Source of the DNA: Edaphovirga cremea
GTDB taxonomy: Bacteria; Pseudomonadota; Gammaproteobacteria; Enterobacterales; Enterobacteriaceae
NCBI RefSeq assembly: GCF_003332275.1
Contig: NZ_QOVA01000006.1
Span: 1 to 64,000 of the forward strand
Reading direction: 5' to 3'
Length of the DNA: 64,000 nucleotides
Positions 46,752 to 55,526 of the stretch are shown here, in pieces. A program made the translations under genes and the position numbers. Under the pieces are notes generated by a model that had not been told where the DNA came from, searched no databases, and saw only the letters and a program-made list of their open reading frames with translations. Each line of letters starts with the position of its first letter. Position 1 is the first letter of the stretch.

Positions 46752-48731
46752 ATGAAAAACCTTAACGTGAGGAAAGCGATTGTTTTTGCAATGATCCTCT
46801 TGTCTGGTCTGTTTAACCAGGCATCAGCCAAACCAAAAGAGTTCGTGAGGGGAACCAATACTCCAAGCAATATTTCATCCAGCGAGAGTACCAATGAGAA
46901 TCTTAACAACTTTATGGCTAATCTCATCGCCATGAATCGTTGTGTTTCCAATTGCACGATAACATCATCACGAACATGGAATTTAGGCACAACCTTCAGT
47001 CGGGCATTGACAGATACACAACTTCCCGCGACGTATACGAATAAAACCTTCCATTTTACATTCGAACGAACAGAAGGTAATTTTTTTTCCTTCTCTTATG
47101 GGTTATATATCAAAATTGCTTTTTCCTACCCAAATAGAATAACTGTCATGGGCATGGAAGGACAAATCTATTCAGGAATTAGTGTATTATCTACCGCCCT
47201 GGAAGATACAACCACAAACTTCACGCTGGCCTTTGAAGAGCATGCAAATGGTAATGTTTTGTTTCAGGTTATCGAAACTGATCGCAGTAAGCAATTAGTC
47301 GCAGCAACGACAATTCTTCAATTCGCAGTTCCCGTTGATGACCAAAATTTAATTGCCGAAGTACGGAAAGAACAACCAGAATCCTCTTCTATATACTTAA
47401 CAGCAACGGCGATTGCTGCCGCACCTGAGATACCGAGACCCAACCGTTCCACCAGTTGCTGGAACACCCCCTTGCTTGCTGTTATAAACTATTTTCTGAA
47501 CAGTAATTGTACCGAGCCACAATTGGTTCAGCGTATAGCGCAATGGGATGGCAATAATAAATCCCTGCTTCATGTCGCGGGGAAATTCAGCCAGGGAATC
47601 AAACTATCAGCGTCGCCAGAAAATATTCCTGCAACGTTAGTGTTGGAAAGAATTATTAGCCTAAAACAAGAAAATCCATTGGCCATTATTGCCGCCAGTG
47701 GAATATGTGGCGTTAGCATTGATGACATCCTTTCACCAAGAAGAATTCGTTCACCCGGTACGGAAAATGACTGTATTTATGACACATCAGAAATTATCAA
47801 TTTGTATATTGTGCTATTTGGGGAGTCTTTTCTGGACGGTGACCATTTCAACACCATCATAAATAATATCATTACGACGAATTCGACCGGCTATGCCGTG
47901 AGCGATCCGGTAATGGAACAGGCATTTATTGCCTTGATTAAGAAAGCCCAGCAAGCAGGAGAATCAGCGCGCACCCTCAATGCCCTGCATGTAGCCAATA
48001 CGTCCTACCGCATTGCCAACAGTAGTTCACTTGACCAAGAAATTGTTCCCGACTCTTTTCCTTCCACTTCAAGCGCGGGCGTAGTGGGGCCAGCGTCAAC
48101 CACCGCAAACATTGGGAAGTACGAACTTAATATGGCGAACTATGTCGGCGGGACCCCGGCAAATCCAAGAAAATGGAATGGTGCAGCCTGGGAACCCGCG
48201 TCAACGGATTATATTTATAGCATCGCAACAACCCCACTTGAAATCCAGTTGCATGCGCTCAATGTCACACAAACGCTACGATCCTGGGAGACAACCTACG
48301 GTAACTATTTTGATAGCAGCAGTACACCACCGGCCAATGCATCCAACCCTTCCTCCACTTACAGCCTTGCCAGTGTCGGTGCATCATTGTCACACGATAT
48401 GCAAATTGCATTGCCTTATGCCAATGCAGGGGTGGTTTTGGTGGAAGTTTTTTACGAAGGAGCACCCGAAGCGATATTAATGGGCAGAGTCGATCCCCAA
48501 CAACAAATTGCCTATCTTCACGCCATCGTGAGTGCACCACAAAATGTGGTAACTCCTTATACAACCATCTCGATGCGCGGTGCGGGTAGTCAGGCAACGC
48601 GGATATTTCTGGATTATTGTAAATCGATAGGGATAAAAAGAGTCCAGACAGTGGCGGAGACCACCGCATCAGCCGTGGTTAAAACTCAGCAAGGTTTTGA
48701 ACATAAACTTAAATTCACTGACGATTTATAG
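46752..48731 (+). CDS. tandem exported protein 3 of 3 (unknown family, GNAT-like C-terminus)
   Basis: This is the third 659-residue copy. The signal peptide is identical in its core (VFAMILLSGLFNQASA). Differences from copy 2 are scattered in residues ~30-330 (for example IYSGISVLSTALEDTTTNFTLAFEEH), while the C-terminal third is almost the same. GGAGAT precedes ATG 46752; the longer frame from 46674 would translate through the preceding terminator and is rejected. The stop-to-stop distance from copy 2 is 2076 bp and from copy 1 to 2 is 2078 bp, so the repeat unit is gene plus spacer. No secretion, immunity or regulator gene lies beside the array. Confidence 0.8.
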   Translation: MKNLNVRKAIVFAMILLSGLFNQASAKPKEFVRGTNTPSNISSSESTNENLNNFMANLIAMNRCVSNCTITSSRTWNLGTTFSRALTDTQLPATYTNKTFHFTFERTEGNFFSFSYGLYIKIAFSYPNRITVMGMEGQIYSGISVLSTALEDTTTNFTLAFEEHANGNVLFQVIETDRSKQLVAATTILQFAVPVDDQNLIAEVRKEQPESSSIYLTATAIAAAPEIPRPNRSTSCWNTPLLAVINYFLNSNCTEPQLVQRIAQWDGNNKSLLHVAGKFSQGIKLSASPENIPATLVLERIISLKQENPLAIIAASGICGVSIDDILSPRRIRSPGTENDCIYDTSEIINLYIVLFGESFLDGDHFNTIINNIITTNSTGYAVSDPVMEQAFIALIKKAQQAGESARTLNALHVANTSYRIANSSSLDQEIVPDSFPSTSSAGVVGPASTTANIGKYELNMANYVGGTPANPRKWNGAAWEPASTDYIYSIATTPLEIQLHALNVTQTLRSWETTYGNYFDSSSTPPANASNPSSTYSLASVGASLSHDMQIALPYANAGVVLVEVFYEGAPEAILMGRVDPQQQIAYLHAIVSAPQNVVTPYTTISMRGAGSQATRIFLDYCKSIGIKRVQTVAETTASAVVKTQQGFEHKLKFTDDL

Positions 48732-48758
48732 CGTATTTCCACATAAAGATTGATATTC

Positions 48759-48782
48759 AGAGGGCACACAAACGTGCCCTCT
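48759..48782. terminator. terminator after tandem gene 3, shared with convergent tcyN
   Basis: AGAGGGCAC, loop ACAAAC, GTGCCCTCT, followed by TTCGTTTT on the plus strand. It is the only one of the three with a proper T-run. It lies 20 bp past the tcyN stop on the other strand. Confidence 0.8.
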
Positions 48783-48801
48783 TTCGTTTTATAAATTAAA
48801 A

Positions 48802-49554
48802 TCAATGAGTGAGGAATTTTTCCAGGAATTGCTGGGTGCGTGAGTGCTGTGGATTGGAGAACAGATCTTTTGCTGGCCCCTGTTCGACAATACGCCCATG
48901 ATCCATAAAAATCGCCCGATCTGCCACGTCACGGGCAAAACTCATCTCGTGGGTGACGATCACCATCGTGCGGCGCTCTTCCGCCAGCGCACGGATGGTG
49001 CTCAACACTTCGCCAACCAACTCCGGGTCGAGGGCTGAGGTCGGCTCATCAAACAAAATCACTTCGGGGCGCATCGCCAACGCCCGGGCAATCGCCACAC
49101 GTTGCTGCTGTCCGCCGGAAAGACGGCGCGGATAAGCATCTTCTTTGCCACTCAATCCCACTTTGGTCAGCAACTCACGGGCGCGGGCGATCGCCTCGCT
49201 GCGCTTTTCACCTTTCACGATGACCGGCCCTTCAATTATATTCTCCAGCACTGACCTGTGGGGGAATAAGTTAAAGCTCTGAAAGACGAAACCGACTTGT
49301 TGGCGTAAAGCCCGCACACTGTTTTTCTGGCTATTGATCGACTTGCTGCCATCAATGACAATATTTCCCACGCTGATCGTGCCAGAATCTGGCTCTTCCA
49401 GCAGATTGATACTGCGCAGCAGGGTCGTTTTACCTGAACCACTTGGCCCGATGATCGCCACCACTTCCCCGGAGTTGACCTCCAGATCGATACCATGGAG
49501 AACGGTCTGCCCCTTGAATTTTTTGACCAGCTTTTTGACTTCAATGGCACTCAT
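48802..49554 (-). CDS. tcyN: L-cystine ABC transporter ATPase TcyN
   Basis: The 250-residue ABC ATPase matches E. coli TcyN (YecC) in length and sequence. Walker A is GPSGSGKTT (residues ~36-44), the signature LSGGQQQR, Walker B VILFDEP, and the switch histidine lies in VIVTHEMSFA. It powers cystine (and D-cysteine/diaminopimelate) uptake with TcyL and TcyJ. It begins 3 bp after the tcyL stop. Confidence 0.95.
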   Translation of the reverse strand: MSAIEVKKLVKKFKGQTVLHGIDLEVNSGEVVAIIGPSGSGKTTLLRSINLLEEPDSGTISVGNIVIDGSKSINSQKNSVRALRQQVGFVFQSFNLFPHRSVLENIIEGPVIVKGEKRSEAIARARELLTKVGLSGKEDAYPRRLSGGQQQRVAIARALAMRPEVILFDEPTSALDPELVGEVLSTIRALAEERRTMVIVTHEMSFARDVADRAIFMDHGRIVEQGPAKDLFSNPQHSRTQQFLEKFLTH

Positions 49555-49557
49555 TCG

Positions 49558-50220
49558 TTACTCCTGATCCTGTCGATTGACATGGGCTTCCAGCCGATTT
49601 TGCAAAGCAGACAACAGTGTCGCCATCACCCAATAGATCAGAGAGGCGGCCAGATACATGGTGAAGACTTCCAATGTACGCGACGTCACCAGTTGCGCCT
49701 GACGGAACAGTTCGGGAACCTGAATCGTGGCGGCCAGCGAGGTGTCTTTTACCAATCCAATAAAACTGTTACCCAATGGCGGTAATGCGGTACGTGCGGC
49801 CTGTGGCAGGATTACGCGCCGCATGGTCTGCCATGGCGTCATGCCAATACTGGCCGCCGCTTCCCATTGCCCTTTTTCAATCGATGATATTGCCGCGCGT
49901 AATGTTTCGGACGTATAGGCTGCCGTATTTAATGACAGACCAATCATGGCCGCAGGAATAGGATCGAGTTCAATGCCAAATTGCGGTAAGCCGTAATAAA
50001 TCATGAAAAGTTGGGCAATGAGCGGCGTTCCACGAAAAATAGAGACATAAAAACGGGAAAGCCACGAGAGCGGCCAAAAACGCGAAAGGCGCATCAGCGC
50101 CAGCATAAAACCAAGCAATAAACCAAATGCCATTCCTCCCAGACTTAACTGGAGAGTGAACAGCGCCCCTTTCAATAAAAATGGTGCTGAATCCAGCACC
50201 AGTTGAATACTTTCTTGCAT
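49558..50220 (-). CDS. tcyL: L-cystine ABC transporter permease TcyL
   Basis: The 220-residue polar amino-acid permease (HisM type) has five to six hydrophobic segments and the EAA loop EAAASIGMTPWQTMRRVILPQA, which docks onto the ATPase. It matches E. coli TcyL (YecS, 222). It is in the operon tcyJ-tcyL-tcyN, starting 17 bp after tcyJ. Confidence 0.95.
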   Translation of the reverse strand: MQESIQLVLDSAPFLLKGALFTLQLSLGGMAFGLLLGFMLALMRLSRFWPLSWLSRFYVSIFRGTPLIAQLFMIYYGLPQFGIELDPIPAAMIGLSLNTAAYTSETLRAAISSIEKGQWEAAASIGMTPWQTMRRVILPQAARTALPPLGNSFIGLVKDTSLAATIQVPELFRQAQLVTSRTLEVFTMYLAASLIYWVMATLLSALQNRLEAHVNRQDQE

Positions 50221-50237
50221 TAAGAACTGCCTTTGCG

Positions 50238-51038
50238 TTATTTGCTGACGTCAGTGCCAAACCATTTTTCAGAGATTTTGGCCAGAGAACCGTCTTTTTG
50301 CATTTCTGCGATCGCCTGATTAATAGCAGCCAGCAGTTCAGGATTATCTTTACGTAATGCGACACCCGATTCCTGACGAGCAAAGGCATCACCCGCAACG
50401 GCCAGGGTATCACCTGTTTTCTTGACCAGATCCAACGCCGCCAGACGGTCAACCAAAATAGCGTCGATACGGCCTACGCGCAGATCCTGATATTTGGTTG
50501 GGTCATCATCATAGGTACGGATATCCACGCCCGGCTGATTTTCGCGCAGCCACTGTTCGTAGTTGCTTCCCAGACCAACACCGACTTTTTTACCTTTCAG
50601 ATCGTCTGGCTTGGTGAATTGTGACTCATTGCCTTTTTTTGTCAGAACCTGAATACCGGAGATGGTATACGGCGTAGAGAAGTCATATTTCTTTTTGCGT
50701 TCATCAGAGATGGTCACCTGATTGATCGCCACATCAATGCGTTTGGATTCCAGCGACGCCAACATCCCGTCCCATTTGGTTGGGGTCAGTTTGGCTTTTA
50801 CGCCCATGTGTTGGGCCAATGAATCTGCAAATTCAACTTCGAACCCCGTCAACTTGCCGTCTTCACCCTGGAAACTGAAGGGTGGATAGGTTCCTTCCAA
50901 TCCTACAATCAGGGTTCCGCGTTCTTTGACTTTAGCCAACAGATTCTCTGTAGCAAAAGAAGGCGTTGTAGCACCAGCGACCAGCGCAACAGCCATTACC
51001 CCCATTAATAGGCGGCGACGAACCAATGAGAAACTCAT
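50238..51038 (-). CDS. tcyJ: periplasmic cystine-binding protein TcyJ (FliY)
   Basis: The 266-residue protein has the same length as E. coli TcyJ (FliY). The signal peptide RRRLLMGVMAVALVAGATTPSFA is followed by a family-3 solute-binding fold (GTLIVGLEGTYPPFSFQGEDGKLTGFEVEFADSLA, SDERKKKYDFSTPY, and the ligand-binding aspartate region QDLRVGRIDAILVDR). ATG at 51038 with GGAG 7 bp upstream is preferred to GTG at 51044. Confidence 0.94.
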   Translation of the reverse strand: MSFSLVRRRLLMGVMAVALVAGATTPSFATENLLAKVKERGTLIVGLEGTYPPFSFQGEDGKLTGFEVEFADSLAQHMGVKAKLTPTKWDGMLASLESKRIDVAINQVTISDERKKKYDFSTPYTISGIQVLTKKGNESQFTKPDDLKGKKVGVGLGSNYEQWLRENQPGVDIRTYDDDPTKYQDLRVGRIDAILVDRLAALDLVKKTGDTLAVAGDAFARQESGVALRKDNPELLAAINQAIAEMQKDGSLAKISEKWFGTDVSK

Positions 51039-51157
51039 AGACACTCCAGAAGTTTGATTAATCTTGTGATATCAGTACGTTAACAGCTCAAAAAAACATC
51101 ATAAAGGAATATAAATCAATAACTATAGACCCAAAAAGAATAACAACCATCAAACCG

Positions 51158-52168
51158 TTATACGTGAGGATGATAGGCAAATAAAGCGGGTGCGCCGCCG
51201 GTGTGAATAAACAGTATCGGGCCTTTATCCGGGAACCGATCGCGTTCTATCCCATCCAGTAATCCGGCCATGGCTTTACCGGTATAAACCGGATCGAGCA
51301 AGATAGACTCCCGCGATGCCAGAAGATGAATGGCTGCCATCCCTTCTTCGTTCGGCATACCGTACTCCGGCGCAAAATAGTCGTCCCACAGCGTGATGGC
51401 CTGCGGGGAGTCCGTCAAATTAAGGTCTCGCGCAAGTTGCTGCTGAAGTGCTGCTACTTTCGGCAATTGATCGGCTATTTTTCTCGATACGGTCACACCA
51501 ATCAATAAAGTATCAGGCAAGAGTTGTTGCAACCCAACGGCCAAACCCGCATGTGTGCCCGCACTGCCAGACGCCACAACAACAGAACTGAAGTCCACTT
51601 TACCTGCGTCACTTTGTTGCGCAATTTCCAGCGCGCATTGCACATAGCCCAACGCACCCAGAGAATTCGATCCGCCAACGGGTACAACGTAAGGGCGAAA
51701 TCCCTGAGCTTCGAGACGTTCAGCCTGTTCGTTCAACTGCGTAATGGGATCGTGCAACGCATCACACATCACCACTTCCACATTAAACAGATCCAGCAGC
51801 AGGCGATTGCCATTGGTGAGATAGTTTTCCTGTCGAGTGCCAATAGGATTTTCCAACAACGCCACGCAATGCAAGCCCAGTTTCGCTGCCACAGCGGCAG
51901 TCTGACGCACATGATTTGACTGAATTGCCCCTGCGGTCACCAGCGTATCCGCTCCCTGACGCAAGGCATCGGCAGCAAGAAATTCCAGTTTCCGCAGTTT
52001 ATTTCCGCCCATCGCCATCGGGGTGAGATCGTCACGTTTGATGTAGATATCGCGACCAAGGTAGTCAGAAAGCCGGGAAAGATGTTCAAGGGGTGTCGTG
52101 GTTCCCACCAGATCCAAACGATCGTGGCGCGCCAGTTGCTGCTGTAAATAGTCGTATTGCCTGCTCAC
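51158..52168 (-). CDS. dcyD: D-cysteine desulfhydrase DcyD
   Basis: The 336-residue PLP-dependent fold-type II enzyme has the PLP-lysine in [16 protein letters not shown] (residue ~55), with [16 protein letters not shown] and [15 protein letters not shown] for phosphate and substrate binding, ending [19 protein letters not shown] as in E. coli DcyD. It breaks D-cysteine into pyruvate, ammonia and H2S, which protects against D-cysteine taken up by TcyJLN. It lies between fliZ and tcyJ, the usual enterobacterial neighbourhood. Confidence 0.94.
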   Translation of the reverse strand: MSRQYDYLQQQLARHDRLDLVGTTTPLEHLSRLSDYLGRDIYIKRDDLTPMAMGGNKLRKLEFLAADALRQGADTLVTAGAIQSNHVRQTAAVAAKLGLHCVALLENPIGTRQENYLTNGNRLLLDLFNVEVVMCDALHDPITQLNEQAERLEAQGFRPYVVPVGGSNSLGALGYVQCALEIAQQSDAGKVDFSSVVVASGSAGTHAGLAVGLQQLLPDTLLIGVTVSRKIADQLPKVAALQQQLARDLNLTDSPQAITLWDDYFAPEYGMPNEEGMAAIHLLASRESILLDPVYTGKAMAGLLDGIERDRFPDKGPILFIHTGGAPALFAYHPHV

Positions 52169-52279
52169 CGGACATCCTCAGGGATTTGAAATTATGACGG
52201 GTATATTTATAGATTTAGCAGATATGATGAAAATAATCATCAGCCAGAAGAATATTTGATGCATTTTCAGATGAAGTTA

Positions 52280-52303
52280 TCTCCCTCGAAAACCCGAGGG
52301 AGA
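52280..52303 (-). terminator. hairpin after fliZ
   Basis: TCTCCCTCG and CGAGGGAGA form a 9-bp stem with a 6-nt loop, 27 bp beyond the fliZ stop. Confidence 0.6.
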
Positions 52304-52329
52304 CGCAATCGGTGGGGTAAAACGTAATA

Positions 52330-52836
52330 TCAGTTTTTTTGCCAGGCTAAATATTGGTCATATTTGCGCAAGGCGATGCGATAGTTATTATGCGCAGCCG
52401 TTGGCAAATCGTTAATGATTTGGTCATGGATGTTATTACCCTCAATCTTTTCATGGGGATAATTGCAGGCGGCCAACATTTCGTCCAGTCTGCGCAGACG
52501 GACCACATATTCGCGCACGGTGCTGTGGCTCATCTCTGTCTGTTCAAACAGATACTGCTTAAACGCCTGTATATCAAAATATTCGGAATGGCTATTACAC
52601 GAAATTTCGCTGCAAAAACGGCACAAAGCCAATAATTCACTCTGCAACTTCATCCATACCTGATCGTCAATAAGCTGATCCATTTTCGCAATGGCCTCTT
52701 TATTGATGATCTGTCCACGAAATACCAATGCCATGCGATCAAGTTCTTTGGCACATTGGGAACAGTGGGTCTGGCTGTGTTTGTAGTCTTTGAGATAACG
52801 GCTCAGAGGCCGCTTTTTCATACTTAATCCTGGCAT
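52330..52836 (-). CDS. fliZ: flagellar regulator FliZ
   Basis: The 168-residue protein contains the FliZ core KRPLSRYLKDYKHSQTHC and FEQTEMSHSTVREYVVRLRRLDEML, an integrase core-binding-like segment that gives FliZ its DNA binding. It ends NNYRIALRKYDQYLA. FliZ raises flagellar class 2 expression and antagonises RpoS-dependent promoters. Start may be ATG 52836 or the internal ATG at 52821 (MKKRP). It is downstream of fliA in the same direction. Confidence 0.93.
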   Translation of the reverse strand: MPGLSMKKRPLSRYLKDYKHSQTHCSQCAKELDRMALVFRGQIINKEAIAKMDQLIDDQVWMKLQSELLALCRFCSEISCNSHSEYFDIQAFKQYLFEQTEMSHSTVREYVVRLRRLDEMLAACNYPHEKIEGNNIHDQIINDLPTAAHNNYRIALRKYDQYLAWQKN

Positions 52837-52966
52837 GATAAAAGATCCGCAAATTAGAATTAAACAAGGCGGAACGCTGGGGGAATATGAGCGTCTGGCT
52901 ACGCAGACTGACTCGAAAACCTGACTGATTCATGCGCGGCTGGACACAGCCTCATCAGACGGGCTC

Positions 52967-53689
52967 TTAATGATCGTTATTTAGTTTGGCCCGTAAGCGC
53001 TTGATGGCCTGACTATGCAGTTGGCTCACGCGGGATTCCCCGACGTTGAGTACCGCCCCGATCTCCTTCAGGTTCAGCTCTTCCTGGTAGTACAGCGTCA
53101 ATACCATTTTTTCGCGCTCTGGCAGCGCATCAATGGCGTCCATCACTCTCTGGCGCAAGTTACCTGCCAGCAAATGATGCAATGGATTACTCTCTTCATG
53201 CCCTTCCATCAGCGCTTCCGCGCTGTCGCCATGCTCCTCTCGCCATTCGTCGTAGGAGAACAGTTGGCTATTGTTGGTATCCAGCAGGATCTGCCGATAC
53301 TCTTCCAGCGGGATGGCCAACGTTTGGGCAATTTCGGTTTCGCTGGGTGGACGTCCCAACTGCTGTTCAGTCTGCTGCATGGCGTAGGACACTTCCCGCG
53401 CATTGCGCCGGACACTGCGCGGTGCCCAATCCCGGCTGCGCAACTCATCGAGCATCGCCCCGCGAATACGCTGCACGGCATAGGTGGTAAATGCCGTCCC
53501 TTGCAACGCATCGTAGCGCTCAACCGCATTCAGTAAGCCAATGCCCCCCGCCTGTAGCAGATCATCGAGTTCCACACTGGCCGGGAGCCTGACCTGCAGG
53601 CGCAGAGCTTCATGGCGCACCAGCGGGACATAGCGTTGCCACAGGGAATTCTTGTCGATTACGCCTTCGGCGGTATACAGATCACTCAC
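52967..53689 (-). CDS. fliA: flagellar sigma-28 factor FliA
   Basis: The 240-residue sigma factor is in the expected size range. Region 2 contains DDLLQAGGIGLLNAVERYD and FTTYAVQRIRGAMLDELRSRDW; region 3 RRNAREVSYAMQQTEQQLGR; region 4 LPEREKMVLTLYYQEELNLKEIGAVLNVGESRVSQLHSQA. It directs RNA polymerase to late flagellar genes, two of whose promoters are seen at fliC and fliD. Confidence 0.96.
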   Translation of the reverse strand: MSDLYTAEGVIDKNSLWQRYVPLVRHEALRLQVRLPASVELDDLLQAGGIGLLNAVERYDALQGTAFTTYAVQRIRGAMLDELRSRDWAPRSVRRNAREVSYAMQQTEQQLGRPPSETEIAQTLAIPLEEYRQILLDTNNSQLFSYDEWREEHGDSAEALMEGHEESNPLHHLLAGNLRQRVMDAIDALPEREKMVLTLYYQEELNLKEIGAVLNVGESRVSQLHSQAIKRLRAKLNNDH

Positions 53690-53833
53690 AGTTTGAACCT
53701 GGCAGTTTGAGAGTCTGCACTATTATGGCCGGGCGCTGAGGTGGCAATCGGTAGAACAGTGGTGCAAAACAGCCCTTATTTACCCCACCGCAGGGTTAAT
53801 CGCGTAGATGTGACCTGAATAACGGCAGTTGAT

Positions 53834-53859
53834 GTAAAAAACCCCGCCGAAGCAGGGTT
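53834..53859 (-). terminator. strong terminator of fliC
   Basis: On the minus strand AACCCTGC, loop TTCG, GCGGGGTT is followed by TTTT. An 8-bp stem with a UUCG tetraloop and a T-run makes this a textbook intrinsic terminator. Confidence 0.88.
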
Positions 53860-53881
53860 GAGGCCATACCAGAAGCGCGAA

Positions 53882-55249
53882 TTAACGCAGCAGGGACAGA
53901 ACGGTCTGTGGAACCTGATTAGCCTGGGACAGAACAGACGTACCTGCTTGTTGCAGGATCTGTGCTCGGCTCATGTTGGACACTTCGGTTGAATAATCAG
54001 CATCCTGAATACGGCTACGTGCAGACGTCAGGTTGTTGGTGGTGTTATTCAGGTTGGTGATGGTGGACTCAAAACGGTTCTGCGATGCACCCAGTGAGCT
54101 ACGTTGGGTATCAACAGCTTTCAGTGCCGCATCGATAACTTCCAGTGGTTTGCCCGTAGCAACCCCCGTAGTGCCATCAACTTTGCCTTTCAGTACGTCA
54201 AAACCCTCAGCTTCAACCTTACGGAAGTTGCCGTTGACCATTGCACCAGCTTCAGTAGCCACTTTCTCTGCCGCTGTTTTAGCCGCAAGTACGGGTGCTG
54301 AACTATCAATGTCTTTGACGGCTTTGTCATGTTGCGCAGTTCCAGCCGCGTTTAAAGCCGTGTCCAATGCAGTATTGGCCGCTGTTTGTGCGGGAATGTC
54401 AGTGGCACCATCCGCAAATGCAGTCTGGTATGCGGCCAACGCTTTGCCTAAATCACTGCTGGCGCTGATATCGGTATTGGCATCCAGTTTCGCTGCTGTA
54501 AGCAGGTCCGCGTTGGCGGTTTTAATGTCGTCCGCAGTCACACCCGCAGCGCCAACGGCCGTCTTGTATGCTCCGATAGAAGTTGTGACTTCCGCGCCTG
54601 TTGCAGCCGCCGGTATAGCGGTTAAGGCAGCATTTTTGACCACAGAAACGGCTGTATTATAGTCAGTCTGAGCAGTGGCAATGACCTTGCCGTTATTGAT
54701 AACTTCGCTGGAAGTATCATTGGCACCGGCAGTTGCCAGGTTCCAGCCAGCGCTTGCGCCGATATCAATACCGATAGTCTGGCCATCTTGCGAACCGATC
54801 TGGAATTTGTAGGTAGATGCATCGCCAGTACGGTTGTCGAGAACTTTGATGCCGTTAAAATCAGTTTGCTTGGTAACGCGGTTGATCTCTTCCATACGCT
54901 GGTTGACTTCAGACTGGATGGAGTCGATGTCAGAAGCAGAGTTGGAGCTGTTTTGTGCCTGGACGGTCAGGTCACGAACGCGCTGCAAGTTGTTGTTGAT
55001 TTCGCTCAGCGCGCCTTCAGCAGTCTGCGACAGGGAGATACCGTCGTTGGCATTACGGGCCGCAACGGTCAGGCCATTGATATTGGAGGTAAAACGGTTG
55101 GCAATCGCCTGGCCGGCAGCGTCATCTTTCGCGCTGTTGATACGCAGACCAGAAGACAGACGCTCGATAGCAGTGCCCAGGGATGACTGGGATTTGTTCA
55201 GGTTGTTCTGAGTCAGCAGAGACAAGCTGTTAGTGTTAATTACCGCCAT
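53882..55249 (-). CDS. fliC: flagellin FliC
   Basis: The 455-residue flagellin has the conserved D0/D1 N-terminus ([40 protein letters not shown]) and C-terminus ([25 protein letters not shown], ending LSLLR). The roughly 200-residue centre is Ala/Thr/Asp-rich and variable, the surface-exposed H-antigen part. It is exported by the flagellar type III system and polymerises into the filament. A good sigma-28 promoter precedes it; a strong terminator follows. It is transcribed divergently from fliD. Confidence 0.96.
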   Translation of the reverse strand: MAVINTNSLSLLTQNNLNKSQSSLGTAIERLSSGLRINSAKDDAAGQAIANRFTSNINGLTVAARNANDGISLSQTAEGALSEINNNLQRVRDLTVQAQNSSNSASDIDSIQSEVNQRMEEINRVTKQTDFNGIKVLDNRTGDASTYKFQIGSQDGQTIGIDIGASAGWNLATAGANDTSSEVINNGKVIATAQTDYNTAVSVVKNAALTAIPAAATGAEVTTSIGAYKTAVGAAGVTADDIKTANADLLTAAKLDANTDISASSDLGKALAAYQTAFADGATDIPAQTAANTALDTALNAAGTAQHDKAVKDIDSSAPVLAAKTAAEKVATEAGAMVNGNFRKVEAEGFDVLKGKVDGTTGVATGKPLEVIDAALKAVDTQRSSLGASQNRFESTITNLNNTTNNLTSARSRIQDADYSTEVSNMSRAQILQQAGTSVLSQANQVPQTVLSLLR

Positions 55250-55321
55250 AGTATAAATTCCTTAATTCGCTGGTTTATGGTTTCGGGCTTTCTGCCCACG
55301 GCGTCATCACCGTCCAAGCTA

Positions 55322-55348
55322 GTATCGGAGGCAAACCCAATACCTTTA
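55322..55348 (-). promoter_or_regulatory. sigma-28 promoter of fliC
   Basis: On the minus strand TAAAGGTA-N11-TCCGATAC matches the FliA consensus TAAAGTTT-N11-GCCGATAA at 6/8 and 6/8 positions with exact spacing, about 72 bp upstream of the ATG. Confidence 0.8.
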
Positions 55349-55465
55349 GTCCGAATGCGAATTATTTTCTCCAGCCCGCCGCTCCTCACTGATCACTTTT
55401 ACTGAAATCCCAAATAGACCCCCTCCAGGCAGGCTATTCTGGCGATCAACTTTTTTACTCGGGTA

Positions 55466-55492
55466 TAAACTTCCTGCCATGACTGCCGATAA
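55466..55492 (+). promoter_or_regulatory. sigma-28 promoter of fliDST
   Basis: TAAACTTC-N11-GCCGATAA has a perfect -10 element and exact spacing, ending 34 bp upstream of the fliD ATG. Confidence 0.88.
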
Positions 55493-55526
55493 ACCCCGTA
55501 GTGACACTTGAATATAAGGAAAGATA

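Noticed and set aside
42598-48731. The three-gene array as an assembly artefact
   Set aside because: The copies differ at many positions, including compensated changes in terminator stems, so they are real paralogues.
54033-54662. 209-codon frame opposite the fliC variable region
   Set aside because: It arises from the Ala/Thr-rich repeats of flagellin read in antisense.
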